From contig JAKJBT010000052.1 in assembly GCA_022706865.1 (NCBI GenBank), positions 1-11,521 of the forward strand: a stretch of DNA of 11,521 bases, given 5' to 3'. Origin of the DNA: Bacillota bacterium (GTDB lineage Bacteria > Bacillota_A > Clostridia > Lutisporales > Lutisporaceae). Both the position numbers and the translations under genes were made by a program. The notes below the pieces were generated by a model. It did no database searches. It saw only the letters and a list, made by a program, of their open reading frames with translations, and was not told the DNA's origin. Shown one piece after another: positions 6,474 to 11,521 of this stretch. The stretch's first letter is position 1; every line of letters starts with the position of its first letter.

Positions 6474-7652
6474 ATGGACAATCGTGTTATTGCAGAAAAG
6501 TATGAAATAATCGATACCTTATTCTCAAATGAGCTGCAGTCGATATATTTAGGCAGATTATCCGGCTCCGAAGATTCGCAGCAATTCATAATCAACGAAT
6601 TCAAGGATGCCGACACCATCTACGGCATGAAAGACAGCTTTTCAAAAGAAAAATGCCACTATATCAGAAATATCGTTGAAACCCTCTACGAAGATTTCTG
6701 TTTCTATGTAGTCTGCAATATCTGTTCAGGACCCGCCATGGAAGCCTTTCTTTCAGACAACAGCCTCAGGCTCACGGATAAGATGTTCTTAACCGACAGC
6801 TTACTTTCCCAACTTATTGAAATTGAAAAACTCAGTCCTTTTGTTGCCTATTCCCTTTGCGATATGGATAATATCGCAGTTACAAATAAAAGAAATATCT
6901 GCTTCAATTGCAATTTCAAGCTCACTCCTGAAATATTGGCAGTGACCCGAAGTGATGTGTCAAGAAGAGTAGGGGAACTCATCTGCGCAATTTATTCAAA
7001 CACAGCGGCTGCTGATCTGAACTATGCAAAGGACAACATGCCCCCTGCCCTTTTCCCGATAGTGCAGAGCTGTCTGGAAGGAAAGTATGAATCCATGGCA
7101 AAGCTTTATAATGATTTTAAGTCTTTGCTTCTGTATTCTGTTTTTATGGGCAGCGGATCCGTGGATAATCAGATTAGGGCGAACTACCAGAAAGCCAAGG
7201 TCAGAAGAAGGCTCACCCCTTTAAAGAGGCTTGCGGCACTGGTGCTTGTACTGCTGGTTGCGGGAGGGGCCTGGATGCTTATGAAGGATTGGGATATGCT
7301 TACTTTTAAGAGGACTGCCGTCAATTCAAAACCCGTAGCTGAGTTTACCGCAAGCAGCATACAGGTTTTCGAAGGTGAGAAGGTTATATTCACCAATGAA
7401 TCTACCGATCCCGATGAAGGTGACAGCATAAAATCTGTTTTGTGGAATATATCAAAAGCCGGGACCTCTATATTTAAATCCAAGCTTCAGGGTATAGCCT
7501 ATACCTTCGTTGATCCCGGCGAATTTGAAGTCACTCTTGTGGTAGCCGATACCCATGGCGCAGTAAGCGAACCGGCCAAGATACTTGTAGAAGTACTGCC
7601 GAAGCTTGATCTGCCGCCGCCGGATACCGATTCCGAGGACAATGAGAAGTAA
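6474..7652 (+). CDS. Pseudokinase-like membrane protein with extracellular PKD domain
   Basis: This protein has 392 residues. Residues 8-220 follow a serine/threonine kinase outline but lack its working parts. The start (KYEIIDTLFSN...IYLGRL) has no glycine-rich loop. The position of the ATP lysine reads FIINEF, with asparagine or another residue in place of lysine. YVVCNICSGPAMEAFL resembles the hinge and alpha-D region. The HRDLKPxN loop is reduced to SLCDMDNIAV, and no DFG is visible. Basic residues 240-252 precede one membrane helix (about 253-269), giving N-in, C-out topology. A PKD domain (about 286-376, KPVAEFTAS ... YTFVDPGEFEVTLVV) lies outside, followed by an acidic, proline-rich tail. 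Clostridial receptor kinases such as PrkC share this plan but carry PASTA domains. It probably senses or anchors surface material without phosphorylating. The kinase relationship is inferred from weak similarity; the helix and PKD calls are firmer. Confidence 0.85.
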   Translation: MDNRVIAEKYEIIDTLFSNELQSIYLGRLSGSEDSQQFIINEFKDADTIYGMKDSFSKEKCHYIRNIVETLYEDFCFYVVCNICSGPAMEAFLSDNSLRLTDKMFLTDSLLSQLIEIEKLSPFVAYSLCDMDNIAVTNKRNICFNCNFKLTPEILAVTRSDVSRRVGELICAIYSNTAAADLNYAKDNMPPALFPIVQSCLEGKYESMAKLYNDFKSLLLYSVFMGSGSVDNQIRANYQKAKVRRRLTPLKRLAALVLVLLVAGGAWMLMKDWDMLTFKRTAVNSKPVAEFTASSIQVFEGEKVIFTNESTDPDEGDSIKSVLWNISKAGTSIFKSKLQGIAYTFVDPGEFEVTLVVADTHGAVSEPAKILVEVLPKLDLPPPDTDSEDNEK

Positions 7653-7656
7653 GACA

Positions 7657-7680
7657 CGTGAAACGTCCCCGCGTCTCACG
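7657..7680. terminator. Hairpin between convergent genes, possible bidirectional terminator
   Basis: CGTGAAACG (7657-7665) pairs with CGTCTCACG (7672-7680) with one A-C mismatch around a TCCCCG loop. It fills the 23-base gap between two converging genes and overlaps the TGA stop (7678-7676) of the minus-strand gene. Neither side has a proper T tract (GTCTGTTTATT on the plus side), so intrinsic termination would be weak. It may also protect the 3' ends of the transcripts. Confidence 0.5.
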
Positions 7681-10600
7681 GTCTGTTTATTATAATATCT
7701 ATATCGTCCAGGCTGCTCTTAGTGTGGTCGTATCTTATCACATCCCCTATTTCATAGGGGTGTTTTATTTCTGTTCTTTCCGCGGGCCACTGCTTTTCGT
7801 TGTAGTCGTACTTCATTTCACCATCCCTATATCCTCTTATTGTGAAATTCACAATGATGTCTTCATTAATTCTGTTGGCTTTTGCATCGGCCGCGGAGGT
7901 CCCCTGCGGCACAAGCCAGGATGTTGCGGGAATGAAGTACTCTCCCCGCCAGGTTGCTTCATTCTCTCCGGTTATTATCCTGTTGCTGCTGTCCAGTACA
8001 ACAGTCTCCCATTTTGAATGTCCCCCCTCACCGGATTTGTGTAACCTTTTGTCCGAATCCTCCCAGTACAAGTCCGTCTCAGCCCCTCTGAATCCCGGTA
8101 TCCCCTTGGTATAAGGATAAAACGCCGGTACAACCTCCAGAGTATCATCGGCTTCATTGAAGTTGGTGGTGTCGATTTCAAACTCGAAACGATAGCCTTT
8201 GGTCAGACTGCTGAAGCCCGGTACAAGGCTTACTCCGCCTATCATGAAGTTTGACGGGTCTATTGCCATGGAGTCTGCATAAAAAGGTTTGTCCCGGTAT
8301 TCCCCATTGACATTATAGTAAGGTTCCAGATGAAGGTCTCTTATCAAAACCACTCTGAAATTGCTCATTTTGAAGCTTTCCTGTACTATAAAATCCATGG
8401 CATAAAAGCCATTCAGATTGTAAGTGCTGTCTGTACCTTCGTCACTCCACATTCCGTTACTGTCCTTCACTCGCAAATATATTCTGTACTTGCCGGCCCC
8501 TGTATCCGAGTAGCCGGTTTTTACATTGGTATCATAACCTGCCATGTCTCCAGTTCCGCCGTTACTGGCAGAAAATTGATCATTCTGGATATCAGTATCC
8601 GGCAGGGTATCATCCTCATTGTATTTTTTTATTATCCAATGCCATCTTGTGAGAGCTGCAAAGCTCTGTGTCACGGACTGATCCTTAACCAGCAGCATCT
8701 CATTATCGAAAATCGGGTTTTTTTCTATTGAGAATAGTGCAACGGGAGGATTATTGGCTATCTCAATGGTATTGTATCCGGACCATGCTCCTTCCAGATC
8801 CCGTACTCTCAGCTGCAGGGTATATACTTTTTGGGGATCACAGTCTGATTTATCCATCTGCTCATAGTGCCATACCATGCGGGAGTCGTCTCTCCATCTC
8901 CATTCACGGGCTGCTATGCCCTTGTCGGCCCTGCTTGTATGATCCGGGTCGTAACTGCCTGCATCAAAGGCTTTTACCCGATATGTTCCATTGCCGTTGT
9001 CCTCTATTGTAATACGCTGCCGGGCTATCGGCCGCCTATGGACATACGCTGTCAGACTCTGCTCCCCCAGACTCCATTTGTAGTAGTTCTTATCTTCATC
9101 GGTGTCGCTCAGAAATCTGAGATCGCTTATCGGATTATCCCTTGCCTTAAGGTTGATAATATATTTTCCTACTTTGTCAAGCTTTACAGGAGGATTGTCC
9201 GTAAAGCCCGCCGGATTATGATATGCGGATAACCCCATGCCGTTGTCAAAATAGTCGGGATCATGGCAGATTCTCCATCTTCTGCAATATTCGGGGTCAT
9301 TTTCGTAATCGCTGTAAGTACTTTGGTATTCCATATCTTCGCCGAGAAGGACATAGACTTTTCCGTCTCCGTTGTTCTGATAACCGTTGTATATTTTATT
9401 AAACGCAGCCGTATACTGGCCGGCAGCGAAAAATTCACTGTTTGCCATGCCTCTGAAAATATCAAGCAAGGACAGATATGTTTTTGCCGAATCATAATTA
9501 ATTGTAGAAGGGTATGAATTAACAAATCCACTCGAAGCATAGCCCTTGTATCCAAGCTGTCCGTAATTGCTGTCTCCCGTTCCGTAAATTTGACCGTTTG
9601 AAGTCAATAAATAGGTATTTTTGTTAGAGCTGTTTATGTCTTTTATGTTGTCATAAGGAAGAAGTATATTACTGCTTATGTATGAGCTTTCATTAACGGC
9701 GCTTATTTCTCTTACGGTCTTGTTATTGTAAAGTATATATAGGTATCTGTATGAGGAAACAGCCCTTTCTTGTATTTTTTTAACACCTGTCCCAATATTG
9801 ATCAGAGTTGTTCCGATAACAGGATTTTCATTTCTGGCGCATCCGTTGTATAAATATGTTACATCATTACTGTCAGTAATAAAGTATTTACCGGGTGTTT
9901 TATAAGTACTTCGGATATTTGATAACGGGACGTTAACCAAATAGTTTCTAAGTACCGGAGCCCAATAATACCCGTCTTCGCCGTGCTCCTGCCGCCAATC
10001 AGTTGTCAGCATTTTAACAGTTCCGTCTTTCTTATAAATAAAAATGCTTGCCTGACTGTTTTCAATTCTGTCAACATTGGCTTCGTCAATATAATAAACG
10101 GGATCGTAGAGAAATTCCGTATATTGGGTGTAATATCTGTCATCGCTTATCACTGTTTGTGCAGTGCCGACAAATTGCCTCATTAAGCCGGATGTGAATA
10201 ATACGGCAATGGGATAACCGTATTGATAGCTGCTGCCCGATATACGATAAGCGGCTGCATCCTTTATAGAGCCTAAATAACTTATAGCTCCGGTATTTTT
10301 GTTTCTTATACGGGGTTGTGTAAAATAGTATGACTCTGTTTTGTATAACCTGTCGGATTGATAGTATCTCATATAAGCAGTTCCATCGGTTGATATAAAT
10401 ACGGGGGGCCCATTAGGTTCAAGTGTTATGACTCTATCGCATACAAAAGAATTATTATATGGAGTTACCCGGTCATTAATTATTTCAAATATTTTGCCGC
10501 TGCTGTTAACAGCGTAGATATAACTAGAATCATAGAATATTTTTGTTATTCCGCTGATGCCCGGTAAATTTAAAATATCATTGCCGTAATTATATAAATA

Positions 10601-11521
10601 TTTGATTGATCCGTTATCCATTAATAAATATGTGTAAGCATACCTGTGTATAATTTGTTTTATACCGCCCATACCGGATATCGGGCCGGGGAACATTTTT
10701 TCTCCGTTTGCCAATGTGCCTGCCAATACTTTATCCCCTAATTTCATGATTTCACCGGATTGCATATATAGTATTGTCGTATCTCCCAATGGGAATACCT
10801 TTGATACTTTGTCCGGGAGAATCGTCATGTCTTTTGTCTCCTCAGGCACAACACCATATAATTCAAACCTGTTTTCCGTAATAAAACTCATTAAAGAATC
10901 TGTCATATCCCCAAAGCAAAAATAATTTCCAAAACCCGAACCAAAGTTTTTACTTGATGCGTCCGACAAAAAAACCATATGCCTGTCAGAACCGTTACGC
11001 AGCGGCAAAGTGTTCAGCCTGCTGAAATCCATGCTGTATACATCATAGGTTACATTAGAGATTTTCTCTTCCCGTGTCCATTTATTGTCAATTGAAACCG
11101 ACTCGCTTTTCAGATAGTCCCACGAATAATGAGCACCATTACCGTCAAGCCTGTCGTAATATTTTTGTTGTTCTATGACACCATATGTTTTAACGTCATT
11201 GGAACAAGTTATGGTAACATTGTAATAACTCTTTCGTGTATTGCCGCTTGAGTTTTCCCAATATATTAACGGGCCCTTGCTGTAGCTCACATTTGTCGGG
11301 TTCCTTTTAGGCATACTGCCAACCTGGCCGGCAAGGCCCTGCATCTGCTCCCAAAGCAAAGTGTCATCAAAATCATAATTGTAGTAATAGTTCCAGCTTT
11401 GATTATGGGTATAGGTCTGATAACAATTTACCTGATATTTAAGATGCGCATATCTCCTGTACCAATATAATTCATCGCTTTGCGTACCGATCTTTTTTAC
11501 ATCGGAGAAAATATGAAATAC
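7676..11521 (-). CDS. Large mosaic surface protein with RCC1-like, PKD-like and possible vWA modules (N-terminus beyond right edge)
   Basis: The frame is open from the right edge to TGA at 7678-7676, giving 1281 visible residues. A TTG at 11359 is in frame but has open codons on both sides, so the real start lies outside the window. In visible numbering, residues about 183-230 (MVFLSDAS ... FELYGVVPEE) resemble the last strands of a vWA fold. Residues 230-690 hold repeated short strands ending in x-x-G-x-I/V, best seen at 633-664 (TYLLTSNGQIYGTGDSNYGQ, then LG), a good RCC1-type repeat. Residues 728-831 hold a DYENDP...HDP...VGKY module ending in ARDNP and YVHRRPIA. Two PKD-like domains follow at 827-924 (SYDPD, AREWRWR, LQLRVRDLEGAWS) and 924-1033 (LRVKDSNGMWS). 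The C-terminal 240 residues are an unrecognised, probably beta-rich domain. No membrane segment, LPXTG or SLH motif is visible, so anchoring is unclear. It is likely an exported binding protein; ligand unknown. Confidence 0.88.
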   Translation of the reverse strand, partial: VFHIFSDVKKIGTQSDELYWYRRYAHLKYQVNCYQTYTHNQSWNYYYNYDFDDTLLWEQMQGLAGQVGSMPKRNPTNVSYSKGPLIYWENSSGNTRKSYYNVTITCSNDVKTYGVIEQQKYYDRLDGNGAHYSWDYLKSESVSIDNKWTREEKISNVTYDVYSMDFSRLNTLPLRNGSDRHMVFLSDASSKNFGSGFGNYFCFGDMTDSLMSFITENRFELYGVVPEETKDMTILPDKVSKVFPLGDTTILYMQSGEIMKLGDKVLAGTLANGEKMFPGPISGMGGIKQIIHRYAYTYLLMDNGSIKYLYNYGNDILNLPGISGITKIFYDSSYIYAVNSSGKIFEIINDRVTPYNNSFVCDRVITLEPNGPPVFISTDGTAYMRYYQSDRLYKTESYYFTQPRIRNKNTGAISYLGSIKDAAAYRISGSSYQYGYPIAVLFTSGLMRQFVGTAQTVISDDRYYTQYTEFLYDPVYYIDEANVDRIENSQASIFIYKKDGTVKMLTTDWRQEHGEDGYYWAPVLRNYLVNVPLSNIRSTYKTPGKYFITDSNDVTYLYNGCARNENPVIGTTLINIGTGVKKIQERAVSSYRYLYILYNNKTVREISAVNESSYISSNILLPYDNIKDINSSNKNTYLLTSNGQIYGTGDSNYGQLGYKGYASSGFVNSYPSTINYDSAKTYLSLLDIFRGMANSEFFAAGQYTAAFNKIYNGYQNNGDGKVYVLLGEDMEYQSTYSDYENDPEYCRRWRICHDPDYFDNGMGLSAYHNPAGFTDNPPVKLDKVGKYIINLKARDNPISDLRFLSDTDEDKNYYKWSLGEQSLTAYVHRRPIARQRITIEDNGNGTYRVKAFDAGSYDPDHTSRADKGIAAREWRWRDDSRMVWHYEQMDKSDCDPQKVYTLQLRVRDLEGAWSGYNTIEIANNPPVALFSIEKNPIFDNEMLLVKDQSVTQSFAALTRWHWIIKKYNEDDTLPDTDIQNDQFSASNGGTGDMAGYDTNVKTGYSDTGAGKYRIYLRVKDSNGMWSDEGTDSTYNLNGFYAMDFIVQESFKMSNFRVVLIRDLHLEPYYNVNGEYRDKPFYADSMAIDPSNFMIGGVSLVPGFSSLTKGYRFEFEIDTTNFNEADDTLEVVPAFYPYTKGIPGFRGAETDLYWEDSDKRLHKSGEGGHSKWETVVLDSSNRIITGENEATWRGEYFIPATSWLVPQGTSAADAKANRINEDIIVNFTIRGYRDGEMKYDYNEKQWPAERTEIKHPYEIGDVIRYDHTKSSLDDIDIIINRP

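Noticed and set aside
6474..7240. Active serine/threonine kinase
   Set aside because: No glycine-rich loop, no ATP-binding lysine, no intact HRDLKPxN and no DFG can be found in the domain.
7184..7679. Minus-strand open frames at 7184-7483 and 7452-7679
   Set aside because: They are antisense to the membrane-helix and PKD part of the 6474-7652 gene, which has a proper ribosome binding site and domain structure; their products show nothing recognisable.
7676..7800. LPXTG sorting signal or SLH anchor at the C-terminus of the mosaic protein
   Set aside because: The last residues (DDIDIIINRP) contain no LPXTG, hydrophobic helix or SLH motif.
7658..10925. Plus-strand and other-frame minus-strand open frames such as 8330-8731, 8867-9232, 9184-9555 and 9263-9517
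   Set aside because: All are shadows of the long minus-strand mosaic gene, whose product shows clear PKD-like and RCC1-like patterns.
11357..11359. TTG as the start codon of the minus-strand mosaic gene
   Set aside because: The frame stays open for 54 more codons to the right edge, no signal peptide follows the TTG, and the codon falls in the middle of continuous coding sequence.

Overview
The window looks like a piece of a Clostridia (Firmicutes) chromosome devoted to cell-surface proteins. The grounds are strong AGGAGG-type ribosome binding sites, heavy use of ATA, AGA and AGG codons, an AT-rich intergenic region with sigma-A type promoters, and very long secreted proteins built from IPT/TIG, fibronectin III, PKD and RCC1-like modules. 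Genus or species cannot be fixed from the sequence alone.

Layout. Positions 1-5759 (minus strand) hold most of a giant exported protein: a signal peptide, about a dozen IPT/TIG-type repeats (several carrying long internal insertions), a fibronectin III domain, and the start of another domain cut by the left edge. Positions 5760-6473 are a 714-base divergent intergenic region. It holds an extended -10 promoter for the giant gene, a three-copy 47-48 bp tandem repeat with a CTGCAG-centred palindrome, three TTCACA boxes spaced exactly 11 bp, a good plus-strand promoter, and a strong intrinsic terminator that would end a transcript of about 93 nt before the next gene. Positions 6474-7652 (plus) encode a membrane protein with a degenerate kinase-like domain inside and a PKD domain outside. 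Positions 7676-11521 (minus, start beyond the right edge) encode a very large mosaic protein with a possible vWA-like segment, RCC1-like propeller repeats, PKD-like modules and a C-terminal domain I do not recognise. The last two genes converge, 23 bases apart, over a shared hairpin.

How they may work together. Two large proteins are probably displayed on or released from the cell surface. The protein between them spans the membrane and joins an extracellular PKD domain to an intracellular pseudokinase, so it could report surface or wall status to the inside. That is inference from architecture and adjacency. The most unusual parts are the pseudokinase-PKD protein and the control region upstream of it, where PhoP/PhoB-like boxes, a promoter, a terminated short RNA and C-rich motifs complementary to the gene's ribosome binding site follow one another. 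No CRISPR array, tRNA, rRNA, insertion sequence or phage gene was seen.
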